DNA of 64,000 nucleotides from positions 248,001-312,000 of the forward strand of contig JARFIW010000942.1 in the NCBI GenBank assembly GCA_036346225.1, given 5' to 3'. Below are positions 32,331 to 43,237 of this stretch, one piece after another. The notes beneath the pieces were generated by a model. The model was given only the letters and a program-made list of their open reading frames with translations. It had not been told where the DNA came from and ran no database searches. Position 1 is the first letter of the stretch; each line of letters starts with the position of its first letter. The translations under genes were made by a program, and so were the position numbers. The DNA is from Platerodrilus igneus (Eukaryota > Arthropoda > Insecta > Coleoptera > Lycidae).

Positions 32331-34072
32331 AATCGTAAATGATGGAGAAAGAAAACGCTCGCCCTCGAAGTTGCTGACGTCGGGGTTGAGTGACTAGCTG
32401 GTCCCCAGCAACAAGTAGGTGGTCCTACCTCCAGAAAAAACGTACTTGGCCTCCCATTACAGCAACGGAAAAACCATTCATCGTGGTTTTAAGGCCGCCG
32501 GAAGAAGCTAGAGCAATTACCAGTAAAAATTAATTTAATTTTGACCACAACTACAATTTTCTGAAAACCCTAAATACCAACCACGCCGTATTGCGTGCGC
32601 GAAATTTTTATAACGAAAAACGGAAACAACCAAACATTCCTACACGTGTCTCCGTTGTGTAGATTGGAAAGCAAATAAAATCAATTTCGTTCAGCCAGTG
32701 ACCAGAATTGACCTGGAAAACACAGTTTATATTGGAATAATACGCAGCTTTAATTCAACGAATTCTTCCGACGGAAAACACATAAGAAGCAATTATTGTA
32801 TGCTTGGAACACGTTATTGACTATCTGAGTATAGCGTAAACTATACGTTAGGGAATTCTGGGAAGTAGAATTTATTATTAATTAGTCGAAGTATTTGCTA
32901 AGTAAAATAAACAGGATATTTAGTTGATCGAATAAAGTTTCGTTTTATAAGCAAAGTGGATTTTAGTTGAAAATTGTTAGCCAGCGTATTTCTTTTTAAT
33001 TATGAATGGACGAGTTTATTTAACCGTAGACATGGAATTTAGATAGACGGATAATTAATTAGCAAAGGATTTGAGTTAAAAATTATTGTATATAAAATAA
33101 CCAATTATTGCCGAAAATGAACGTAGCAACTTTATTAAGGAAAGCATGTAAAATACAAAAATTATAGAAACATATGTAAACATTCGATTACTTTATTCCT
33201 CAACAAGTGTTGACCACTAAGTGAATGTGAATACATTATTGTGAATATACGACTTTAAGCCACCTAGTGAGTTGGCATATAAGCAATCATACGATTTCTT
33301 GGCGGTACATTTAAGAGTGTCTCAAACTAAAAGCGTCACAAACATCCCGCATTTCCCCTATTGTGTTGGACCACCCCGTATATAGAGGGATTTTACTTAA
33401 ACAATTACTTTAATTTCATTCTTTCTCCAGTTTACTACTTCTAAATGAAAAATTAAGACAGTTTGTAATTCCTTGACTGAATATTTCGGTTTATAGCAAT
33501 TATTTCATAAATCAGCTGAAAATTGGCTTTATTTTCATTGTGTTTAAAACCCCTAAACAATTTGAGGTTCTCGCTGATTACTCACATCACTGGTTTTCTA
33601 GTTCTCACAAAATAGTAATGCGGATGTATATACAACCACATTACTGATACTTAACGCTGCTCAGGTATTTGTTTCTAAAATTGCATTCGCATTGAGTAAT
33701 CCCAAAAGTTAGGCTATCTCAGCCCTTGTTTCCATCAACAAATAACCATTACATTATTACACGCTCGGATAATGCAAACTTAAAGAAGGGAATTGACCGA
33801 ATGTTGAAAATTAGCCAAATCTGTCATCAAACAATCGATTATGAAACATGCATGGAACAATTGTTTGGTTTGTGGTCGTGTCTTAGGATTGAAAAAAGTG
33901 CAATTGGACTTGGTTTCTGTATAAGCATCTGCGTTCAAGTGGAGATTATTTTTTAAAACTGGTTTTATGTGCATATATTCTCAATTGCAATGGAAGGTCC
34001 ATCATAATTCATTGTCAAGGAAGCTGTAGTCAGATTTTTGTAACTCACGTCGAAATAATGTGTGCTACTAAG
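32331..34072. other. Non-coding spacer
   Basis: A GC-richer patch at 32350-32520 resembles a retroposon 3' end (GCCTCCCATTACAGCAACGG) but has no second copy here. The rest is AT-rich without recognised genes. The motif ACCACCCCGTATA near 33371 could be a MITE end. Confidence 0.35.
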
Positions 34073-35594
34073 TAGAATGATGACAAGTGAATCAGCACGC
34101 TTTTGCTCATTGCATTCATATCTAACCTAGGTGAGAGTTTTCTTCGACTAACTACTTTAGCCTGATCTAGAATTTCCCGCATAATCTAACCCTGTTTAAA
34201 TTTTTACATAGGACTACCCCTTGCGAAGTTACGCCCGGTTAAAGCCTCGTATCTTAAATTTTTGCTCATTGATTTCACATCTAACCTAGGTAAGACTTTT
34301 CTTCGACTTATGGGTGATATCAAAAATGTAGGTGGAAATACAATGGACGAAGAAAGGGTTCAAACGTTATTAGAGGAAGAGAGTCGTGCGAGTTTATCTT
34401 TGTTTAATGATTGCAACAATTTAAATTACTTGACAGTGTTGGAAATTATTAAATGTCTTCTTATTCAGTACTTAGAAGATGCGACTGCGAGGCGATCGCT
34501 TATGCAAATGTTTAGAGATTTGGCTATCCCAAATTCATCAGACTCTGGTTATCACCGCGGTTTATAGATGTTATCAATACATGTATATATGTTATAAAAA
34601 CATAATATTTCTTGATAAAGTTTGTTTTTCTTATTTGTATCGCCAACATGAGCTAGAATCATTAATAGACGTATTAAACTATCTTGTTTTTTATTCTTAG
34701 GTTGTAAGTGGTAAAACTTTTAAGTTTTTTTATTGTCTAGATTAAAGTAAATGTCCGAAGGAGGTTTTAAAGATAAAATTAAATATAGATGAGCAGAAAT
34801 TATAGGTACAACATGTGTTCTTCTTTGACTACATACTGAAACTGTAACCAATAATTGCATTCCTTTTAGCGTCACCAAATATGCAGTTAATAGTACCTCA
34901 TGAAAAGTTACTTGTATTAGGGCAACGAAGTTTCATTTCCAAAGAATTTACAAAACTGACCTCGTATTAGTAATTATAGCGAAGACAGTTGACGACGTTG
35001 ATAAGCTTATTAGTGGCTTGCGTTTAACAAATGACATACAAATTGTTCAAACTAATGAGTCGGCAATGAGTGAATCATTGAATCTAGTCAAGTATTCGAT
35101 TTCTCTATTTAAAACAAATTAGACTTTAAATAATAATTAACCGCGCTCGTAAAATGAAAACCTAATGATTAAATTTAATAACAATGCATGTACTTTCGCT
35201 CGGTGACTCATTTAGAAAATATTTAAGCCCGCGATTTTCAAAAATGTGGCGCAGAAGTTATTTAAAATTTAATTATTTTATTAGTGACTATCCTGTAGAC
35301 AATAGCATGATATACCCTTAGTAAACGTTTAAAGTGTTTTATTAAGTTTCCCTTCAAAAGGTTTAAATTGATTTACAAAAACCTAAATTGATTTTTAAGG
35401 TATGAGAGAAATCTATGTATAATTGGTTGTCTATAGAGCTTTTAAGAGTTGATTTAATTTTGAAAATTTAAACGGGGTTAGAGTGTCCCGAAAATTCTAG
35501 ATCAGGCTAAAGTGGTTAATCGAAGAAAACTCTTACCTAGGTTAGATATGAATGCCATGAGCAAAAGTGTGCTGATTCGCCTGTCATCATTCTA
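34073..35594. mobile_element. TIR-bounded element of about 1.5 kb, superfamily unknown
   Basis: About 34073-34205 is the reverse complement of about 35465-35594. Landmarks are AGAATGATGACAAGTGAATC left, ATATCTAACCTAGGT in both arms, and TTTAGCCTGATCTAGAATTT. A partial third copy of the arm lies at 34255-34315. No target duplication was resolved. It contains a 101-codon ORF. Confidence 0.65.
34262..34567 (+). CDS. Hypothetical protein inside the TIR element
   Basis: An uninterrupted 101-codon frame. The first codons overlap the partial arm repeat, so the real start could be MGDIKNVGG at about 34310 or MDEERVQTLL at about 34343. The region LLEEESRASLSLF, then YLTVLEIIKCLLIQYLEDAT and RRSLMQMFRDLAIP looks helical and protein-like. 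It resembles no family I recognise. It has the right length for a domain or a transposase fragment. Function unknown. Confidence 0.35.
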   Translation: MLIDFTSNLGKTFLRLMGDIKNVGGNTMDEERVQTLLEEESRASLSLFNDCNNLNYLTVLEIIKCLLIQYLEDATARRSLMQMFRDLAIPNSSDSGYHRGL

Positions 35595-36139
35595 TTTTAC
35601 TACTTTTGTGTAATAGTAAAGCTACATTATTTATTGCATTGCTATATAGTAATACGGGTGATACTGCTCAGATCACTAAATTACTTCTGCAATTATTTGT
35701 AATTGTTACATGTTTATTTGCATATATTATTTAAACCGCGACATACTACTATTTGATTGGTTAAAAGTTCGGGACATAAAAAATGAAATAATAAATTAGG
35801 TTTAGTACCAAATATTTGAGGCTGCTTCAAAAAATCATTTATGGGCACCTTATGTAGTAGCTAACAGCAAGTGAATGAGGTTCTTTCAAAAAATAACTTT
35901 TTATTTTGTGTGATGAGTAAACTATCGTTATTTTTATCCTTTTCTTGGATTGCTAGATTTGTTTAATTGATCTATACAAAATTAATTTAAATTCAACGCT
36001 TAAAATTTTTTTTTTGGAAATCGAATCCCTTAATGAAAAAGTCACGCGACGCCACTAGTTGTAACTGGGTAAGCTAATAAAATTAAGTATCATCCATTGA
36101 TGAACCGAGTTTGTAAATTGGTAATTGCCGAAGGAAGGT
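35595..36139. other. AT-rich spacer
   Basis: No gene recognised. The last part may be a decayed 5' extension of the reverse transcriptase relic that follows. Confidence 0.4.
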
Positions 36140-36484
36140 GAATGACAAAATTCATTTATGTTTAGACCCGCAAATTTAAACAGAATGCTAACTAGAGAGC
36201 ATGTCAATTTGGCAAATTTTGAGAAAATGTCCTCTAAATTAGCAGGGGCGAAATACTTTAGTACGTTGGATGCTAATGACGTTGTTTTTTCATATTTAAC
36301 TTGAAGAAAGTGCTAAGTTGACTATGTTTAAAGTTATGGGGTTGTTTTTATTACAAGAGACTTACCATCTGGACTTTCGGCAAGTCTGGAGATTTTATAG
36401 AATGTTTTCTCTATATGTTTAAGGGATTGTGGGAGTGCAGATTTACTGCTATGTTATCATCAACATTTTATTTTCGATCTTACT
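36140..36484 (+). pseudogene. Gypsy reverse transcriptase relic
   Basis: Despite several frame changes the plus strand reads KIHLCLDP, then LAGAKYFSTLDAND near 36240-36280 and EESAKLTMFKV near 36305-36335, which match the fingers and palm of Ty3/Gypsy RT. It fades before the catalytic YxDD box. It is much more decayed than the integrase fragment that follows. Confidence 0.65.
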
Positions 36485-36815
36485 TAAGGTCGGTTTGACG
36501 CATTTCTAACTTCTTTTCGATTCTGTGCTAATCTGAAAAGTTCTACATACCTTCATAATCTAAATTTCTAATATTTGACTAATATAGCTTGGTCTAGGTC
36601 TTTCTATACTTTTCTATCTTATTCTTATCTACCTGGCTCTACATAGATATTAGCAACTTGATGGTTGTTAAAAAACTCCAGCATGCTTACATGATTCCCA
36701 TTTATAAGAAAATGAAATATTACCTGGTTATCGTCTTCAAAAAAGAAAAAGTGTTAAATTATATGTTATGGTAAGGCTTAAGCAACAAATCGCTACCAAC
36801 ATACCAGACCGCTAA
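36485..36815 (-). pseudogene. Decayed LINE 3' end
   Basis: Read on the minus strand this resembles the LINE tails at 61795-62000 and 55968-56160; compare GGTCGGTTTGACGC with CTGGCTGGACGC, and TAGGTCTTTCTATACTTTTC. The alignment is weak. The rest, to 36815, shows nothing. Confidence 0.35.
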
Positions 36816-37840
36816 TTAATTGTGAGTTATGTCATGGACAATATCCTTTTTAAGCGTCACAATACTTCGACCACTGCCAATTCGCAGGACGATTGGAAAA
36901 TCGTCGTCCCATCCGAGTAGCGTAAACATCTGATCGCTCTTCACCATGATCTTCCTACTTCTGGTCACGGTGGTGTGACAAAGACCTCCGCTCGAATCGT
37001 CCAAACATATCATAGGCCTTGCCTTCGAACTGACGTCGCTCGATATATCCGACGTTGTCCGACTTGTGCTGCCCACAAGGTTGAGCAGTTACCCCCGCCC
37101 GGTTTCTTTGCTCCTAGGGCCAAAGATTCCTATCCCTGGCATGTTCTCTCCTGTGATCATGTCGGACCCCTTCCTCGATCTACAAAAGGTTATTCCTACC
37201 TCCTTGTAGTGGCAGATTATTTTACTAAATTCCCTCTTTTCTTTACCCTTCGTAAAGCCACTGCATTTTCTATTGCCAAGATTTTTGAAGAACAAGTCTT
37301 CCTCCTTTTTGGTGTTCCCCAATACCTTATCACCGATAACGGTACACAATTCCACAGCCGTCATTCTAAAATCCTTTCACGTCCCGTTACCATCCCCAAG
37401 TCAATCCCGCTGAACGTGTTAACCGCACGATCAAGACCATGATTGCGTCCTATGTCCATGACAACCACCGCCATTGGGATGCTAATCTCCCCCAACTTTC
37501 CTGTGCTATCCGTACGTCTAAACATGATGTCATTGACTGTACTTCTTTCTTTGCCTTGTTTGGACGTGAACACATCCTTTCCGGCGATTATTTCGGGCAG
37601 CTGTCCGAAATAAACAACATGTATATCCCTGATCCCAAACATCCTTCCCCCGATCCTGACCACTTCAAATACATCCGTTCCTACATTCAAAAAAAGCTTT
37701 CCGCTGCGTTCCGTAACACCCATAACCGTTACAATCTGCGTCGTTGACCTGTTTCCTTCCAAGTTGGTGATACTGTTTGGCGTCTTAATTTTGCACTGAA
37801 TCCCACTTCTGTGGTAAAGTAAAACTTCCAGAAATTTCAG
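36816..37840 (+). pseudogene. Gypsy integrase fragment with GC-richer codons
   Basis: The frame at about 36930-37370 carries the zinc-binding motif (LHHDLPTSGHGGVTK, then CPTCAAHK) and the core Asp motifs SCDHVGPLP near 37160 and ITDNGTQFHS near 37335. After a frameshift near 37380 the Glu motif (NPAERVNRTIK) lies near 37405-37440. The frame at 37439-37747 continues (HRHWDANLPQLSCAIRTSKH) to a stop, and the C-terminal module (SFQVGDTVWRLNF) is near 37750-37790. Codons are rich in C at the third position, unlike the AT-rich surroundings, suggesting a younger insertion or a different lineage from the RT relic at 36140. Confidence 0.85.
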
Positions 37841-39380
37841 CACTAGTATTACTTATTTCACGGTTTTGATCTTGGCATTAAGCCTGGTCTTTTAATTTTG
37901 TACTATTAATCTTGATTCAGTTTCATGTATAAGTGACCCAGAAACAGATCCTTATACTAGCTCTTGGGCGCTCATTGTGAGCCCACTTCAATTCTGTATT
38001 AATCTTCAATTTGGATTCCTGTTTAAATTCAAGATTAAATATTACTTCATTCAGTGGTTTAGAGACTGAAGAATCGTTGGAAGCGAAAAGCACTAATTTG
38101 TGATCCAGATTCCAGGTTGTATGCTTAGAAGCTGGTTATATTGCTGCATTTGTTGTGTGTTGCGTTACGCACGTATTGGCGTAATTGTTATTTACTCTTG
38201 ATTGAACCCGTGTAATTAGCAGTATGCTGATTATATTATTGTAATGTTATTGGTAAACTATATCAAACTGTTGGTATCCTACCACCAGCCGTTCGTGTGT
38301 TTACTCATGTTACAAGTCAGCACTGGAGCACGGCGATCGACTAGCTAGTGATTGCATCGTCCAGTTTCTGGTGAGTAATCATTAATATTTATTGCTAACC
38401 AGTAGGTTAAAAGCCATTTGTTTGTATTATTGTAAGGCCATTCTCCTCTGTGTTTTTGAAATTTACTTACTAGCGAGAAACATTTTGCGGCTAGTTTAAT
38501 GTCAATTTGCACTCTCCAACAGGCGAAAGATTCTTTAAATTCATTGCTTTTAGTGGGATACCGGTTTATATTATCCTTTATGTGTATTATTAAAATACGT
38601 TTATATTTGCATTGCCACTGTGTACTTAATTCCAGATAATTTGCTCGTGCTTGTAATTCAGTTATTTTGAAATATAGTTATATGATTGTAGTAGCTACCG
38701 TTGTTACAGTTATTTTGCTCTTTAGGTGTGATATTATTCAAAACCATTGGGACTTGGGGTTTCGTACTTTTTTCGGCATTTTAATCAAGTCTCTGGTGCC
38801 TTTTATACTGTAATTACTTGTAGGTGTGTTCGGGTTCTTGACCTTTAGATTCTTGAAAGGCATAAGAAAATGTAACTATTCTCTAATTTAACCCACACTG
38901 TATCGCTTACCGTTTCTGATATCCTAATGACACTGTAAGAGTGACCAACCTGTATAGATACAAGAACGAAACAATTATTATAGTGTAAACCCTTTTCGAA
39001 TATATAATGACACAACCCTGTAAATTGTATTTACTTATGAAAATGAGGGTGGATGACATAAATCTGTATTGAAATACAATTATTAATTTACTTAAGTGCA
39101 CTAACCTAGTTTTTGTTGTTAGTTTTAAATGATTTGGATCATATGTACACGATTCAAGGGGATGCTTTAAGCATTGCTAACATTATTTTTTTACCTTATT
39201 GAAGTGGTACAATTGCGGGCGTAAAATATTTGCAGCAAGAATCTCAAATTGTAATGTTTAAAATAAAGAACGAACTTAAATGTTGTATAATGTATTGTGT
39301 TTATACAATTAAACATGCTCCATAATATAATATTCTAAATACGGAAACATAAACGCCTTGTGGTAATGTACATGCTCTTT
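37841..39380. other. Non-coding stretch
   Basis: No gene recognised. A donor-like GGTGAGTAA at about 38370 follows a GC-richer stretch at 38290-38370, so a non-coding exon or an LTR leader is possible. The last part is the likely 3' flank of the minus-strand peptide gene. Confidence 0.35.
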
Positions 39381-39385
39381 TTATT
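39380..39385 (-). terminator. AATAAA overlapping the peptide stop codon
   Basis: On the minus strand GAATAAAAAG contains both the stop TAA and a canonical polyadenylation signal. It gives a very short 3' UTR if used. Confidence 0.4.
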
Positions 39386-39563
39386 CTGGAGTGATAGGTA
39401 CATCATGATAGTAGATATGACGATAGTGGTCCCTTTTTGGGCGCTTGCGTTTTGGAGGTGGTAGTTTGACTGTTTCTTTAATATCAATGTCACTAGAAAC
39501 CTGTGTATCTGGAATTGCTTGAATATCATTGATCAGTAAAAATGCGCATAAGAGCATCAGCAT
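39381..39563 (-). CDS. Predicted small secreted basic peptide
   Basis: A 60-residue minus-strand frame begins MLMLLCAFLLINDIQA, a good signal peptide with likely cleavage after Ala16. The mature part is about 44 residues. It has an acidic-neutral segment, then KLPPPKRKRPKR, a proline and basic cluster with dibasic processing sites, and ends in a His/Tyr-rich 16-residue tail (DHYRHIYYHDVPITPE). The start sits directly after TTTTTTGCAG, a good splice acceptor, so a 5' exon may precede it (alternative in-frame ATG two codons later). The stop TAA overlaps an AATAAA signal. The form suggests a neuropeptide precursor, antimicrobial peptide or salivary/venom-type peptide; I recognise no family. Confidence 0.55.
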   Translation of the reverse strand: MLMLLCAFLLINDIQAIPDTQVSSDIDIKETVKLPPPKRKRPKRDHYRHIYYHDVPITPE

Positions 39564-40222
39564 CTGCAAAAAACTAATGTTAATTTTCAGTATATGTAAA
39601 TATATACTCCTACAATTGCTATTATCTTTAATGTAACGCTTTGGCGTTAGTTTAAATAAAAACCAGATGCAAAAAGAGAAGAACTAATATTGAGCAGACC
39701 ACTTAATATTAATGTCTGTATATTCTGATTTCATATATAGTAGTGTAAGCAAGACATTGCACATAAACTTAAAAACCATCAAATAATCGTTTTATCTGTG
39801 TTAAATGCAAATGGAAACGGAAAGCTGGTTCATGACTTATTTTAAACCACAAAAGTGTAAACAAAATATTTATAACTTGTTACGTTCACTTTAGACGGTT
39901 AGTTAAAAGACACTCCTCTTTATCTTACATTATTCATTCACTTAGAGTCTGTTTCAATACTCCAACAACATCCTGTATGTTTTGCCTTCCTACAATATGT
40001 ACGTTTTATTATAATTTCATTTGAACCCATTTGCTGCGAATTTGAAAAGTTTACTGTATAATTTAAATAGTCGGAATCTTGTTTTTGGTGTCCGCTGGCT
40101 TGCTACACATTGCTAAAGCGTACAATTAATTTTATACTGCTACGACCAAAAGACTCGTTGAAATAATGGATCGCACTTCTCCGATAAAAGGTTGTTTCCA
40201 AGTTTCTATTTAGCACATGTGT
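39564..40222. other. AT-rich stretch upstream of the peptide gene
   Basis: Should contain an upstream exon or promoter of the minus-strand peptide gene if that gene is spliced. No convincing donor was identified. Confidence 0.4.
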
Positions 40223-40760
40223 ATGATTACGCGAGTATTGCATTGAAACTTTGCTAGAAAACGAATTTATTTACTCGATTCTTTCTGTATGTATATGACA
40301 ACGATTACTCGTCGTTAACTTTTTCTTTTTTTATTATCTTCACAATTTTGTGCACACACTGTGTGGTAAGTATTTGCGGTAATTATTGTAACTTTTTCCT
40401 TCGGTAGACTTAATGACCCGTTGGATTGCCGCTCCTTTTTGGTATGGAAGGACCCTAACACAGCGTGATCCCGAGCACCTCTGTTCCGCCCTGTCATTAG
40501 AAGGTGTGACCAACCCTACGCTGTGGACTCGAAGGTGAGTGTTTAGCCACCATTTTCTGATATGGGTTTTGTATATTTGATCAAACGGCCTATTTATAAG
40601 GTTCTTCTATTGCCTACTAAATTTTATGGGGGTAAAACGACCATCTTTATGTGAGATGATAATTATTATTGCTAATATTATATTATATCCTGATTTTTTA
40701 CTGTGATAATTTTATGTAGTTAACTTTATTCTTACGATGATGATTTAGAGCTGTTGTTGG
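40223..40760. repeat. Long direct repeat, copy 1
   Basis: Matches 41328-41915 in the same orientation, beginning TGTGTATGATTACGCGAGTA. It includes donor-like GGTAAGTATT near 40365 and GGTGAGTG near 40532 around a GC-richer stretch. The pair could be terminal repeats of an unknown retroelement, or a duplicated segment. Confidence 0.7.
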
Positions 40761-41327
40761 TGTCACAAATTAGCCGAAATAAAATCGATGCAAACGTTAA
40801 CCAAAACCAAAATCGGAGCCAAAAATTAACCAAAACAAACTCGGAGCCCCACGTTAAGGCGTCAGAATTTATGCTACCTACAGGAAAAGGGAGAGGAATG
40901 TGGAACGAAAGGAACGAGAGAAAAAAGGGAAAAAAACAAAAAGGAGTAACACCAAGCAACAAGTACAGGAACCACAAAAAACTCTAAGAATCGCACAAAA
41001 GAAAATAAAACAGAATCCCAGTGAAGTTGGTATGGGTATGTGGGTGCGTGTGCTTGCGCGTGTGTGTAAGTGTTTGTTGATGTATGAGTATGTGAGTGTG
41101 TTTGTGTGTGTGTGTGTGCATGCGTGCGTGCGTGCGTGTGTGTATATGTAAGAAGTGTGTGTGTATGTGTTGGGCCGCTTTAGTCGCCTCTTACGACAGG
41201 TAGGTCGCACCATGGGGCTATTCTATTCCCGGACCCACACGGGTGTTGGGGTACAAGAAGAGAACGGAAGAAAGGAGAACCAAACAGTAATCTGTGTGTT
41301 TATGAAGTGTATGTGTATGTGTGTATG
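40761..41327. other. Unique stretch between the direct repeats, with GT-rich tract and LINE-like end
   Basis: Contains a purine-rich stretch at 40870-41020, a (GT/GC)-rich microsatellite at about 41028-41168, and at about 41169-41260 GGGCCGCTTTAGTCGCCTC followed by TTACGACAGGTAGGTCGCAC, a motif I know as recurrent in dispersed arthropod repeats, probably a LINE 3' end. Confidence 0.5.
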
Positions 41328-41915
41328 ATAACGCGAGTATTGCATTGAATCCTTGCTAGAAAACGAACTCATTTACTCGATTCTTTTTAAATGTATATAA
41401 CAACGATTAGACGTCGTTAACTTTTTCTTTTTTTGTTATCTTCGCACTTTCGTGCACACAGTCTGTGGTAAGTATTTGCGGTTTTAAAAAGAAAGTACTT
41501 TTTGGCGTAAATAAATTAATCTTTACTCCTAATTATTGTAGCTTCTTCCTTGGGTGGACTTACCGACCCGTTGAGTTGCTGCTCCTTTTTGGTATGGGAG
41601 GACACCAACACTGCGTGATCCCGAGTCCCTCTATTCAGCCCTGTCATTAGAGGGTGTGACCAAACCTACGCTGTGAACTCGAAGGTGGTGTTAAGCCACC
41701 ATTTTCTGATATGGGTTTTATGTACTGGATGAAACGGCCTATTTATAAGGTTCCTCCAATGCCGAGTAAATTTTGTAGAGGTTAAACGATTATTTTTATG
41801 TGAGATGATATTTATTGATAATATTGTATTATATCCTGACCTTTTACTGTAATAATTTTATGTAGTTAACTTTAACCTTACGATGGTGATTTAAATCTGC
41901 TGTTGGTGCTGTAAT
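41328..41915. repeat. Long direct repeat, copy 2
   Basis: Second copy of 40223-40760. It has about 50 bp extra near 41485-41535 (TTTTAAAAAGAAAGTACTTT onward) ending in ATTATTGTAG, which looks like an acceptor. If this segment is an intron, copy 1 is a spliced version. Confidence 0.7.
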
Positions 41916-42488
41916 TGTAATTTTTTCTTAATTAAGACCTCGTAGCGAAAACCTTATAGATTTAATTTTATATTTACGATGAGAATTCAGAACTGTTGTT
42001 TTTAGAGTTGTAATTTTCTTTTGGGTAATTAACATAGGAGAGGGACCTTAAAACTACAGCTCGCCATTTTAAGGCGTGATTTTTGTGTTCTACCTGATAT
42101 GTATATATTGTGGTTATTGATTTTTTTTTGTTTTTGGTTATAATGCACTGTAATGTCTCTCCAAAATGTCACTTAGATTAATTATAGGCATTAATAAGTA
42201 TGTTTAATTTCTTATTTTTATTTCAGGCTTTCCTTTATTTTTTCTGTATCTGTAAGACCCCCGCCTACTAACCACCTGAGCCCGGGCATTTCTTTCATTG
42301 TTCTGCCAGCTACGTCAATGTACGTAGCAAACTGTAAACTTTCATAGTGGAATCATGTCATTTCTAAAGAAAGCTTTAGGATTATTCATTAAATAATAGT
42401 GAATTCATTAATATGAATCCCAAATATATTTGAGCTTTTTACAAAGTTTAGGTAAATAAATTAAATTCGATATTACATAATTTCAATA
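41916..42488. other. Spacer with a dispersed repeat end
   Basis: About 42245-42335 matches the reverse complement of 31718-31800. Otherwise nothing is recognised. Confidence 0.45.
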
Positions 42489-42490
42489 TA

Positions 42491-43214
42491 CGAGGGCTAT
42501 TCTTTTTTCAACCTCCGATCGCTCCGTGCAGACGCTACGCGGGTAGCAGAGAGCGGGCATGCGCTATAGGCGACTGCTCAGCTCTTGCACTACACACTCC
42601 GCCATTGTTGACATTCGGGCGTCAGTCGACGTTGTGCTACAGCCACGTAAACATGTCCGCTATTATTGATGCTCCCGCCAAGTGTGAAGTGCAAAGTGTC
42701 ATTCGTTTTCTACAGGCTGAAGGCCATAGTGCTGCAGAAATCCATCAAAGAATGAGTCGTGTGTAAAGCTATTCAGAACAAACGAAAAGGAAAGCTGACC
42801 GTTGGAGTTGTTCTGATCCACGACAATGCCCGTCCACACTGCTGGAGCAACTCAACGGCTTCTCGAACAATTTGGATGGGACATTTTCGATCATCCGCCT
42901 TACAGTCCTGACTTTGCACCAAGCGATTTTCATGTTTTTCCTGACCTGAAGACGTGGCTTGGTGGGAAGCGCTTTCAAACCAATAAAGACCTTCAAACCA
43001 ACGTCAAGGACTACTTGAATTCATTGGCGGCAACTTTCTTTGAACAGGGTATTGAAAAGGTTGTCCACAGATATGACAAATGTCTTAATCTCTTCGGTGA
43101 TTATGTCGAAAAGTAACCGTAAGTGTACCAATCTTTTGGTAATAAAATTATTGTTTTATATGAACTTGTCTTTTATTTATAGCCTATCGGAGGTTGAAAA
43201 AAAAATGGCCCTCG
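42491..43214 (+). mobile_element. Mariner element with internal deletion (second family)
   Basis: Inverted repeats begin CGAGGGCTATTC and end with GAATAGCCCTCG-type sequence (complement with one change) at 43214. TA duplications are at 42489-42490 and 43215-43216. Length is 724 bp against about 1.3 kb for complete elements. Its ends and proteins differ from the mariner at 14028, so two mariner lineages are present. Confidence 0.92.
42653..43116 (+). pseudogene. Mariner transposase ends fused by deletion
   Basis: The N-terminal part starts MSAIIDAPAKCEVQSVIRFL at 42653 and stops after HQRMSRV near 42765. It is joined to the C-terminal half: VVLIHDNARP near 42806-42835 (second catalytic Asp), then after a one-base shift HPPYSPDFAPSDFHVFPDLK (third Asp) and GIEKVVHRYDKCLNLFGDYV to the stop at 43116. 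The first catalytic Asp and about 600 bp are missing. Confidence 0.9.
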
Positions 43215-43237
43215 TACATAGTTACAATACCATGTAA

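Noticed and set aside
33726..33956. 76-codon ORF
   Set aside because: No similarity, no splice or regulatory context; the opposite strand is equally open, typical of chance.
40878..41213. Thr/His-rich ORF on the minus strand
   Set aside because: It is the translation of the GT-rich microsatellite.
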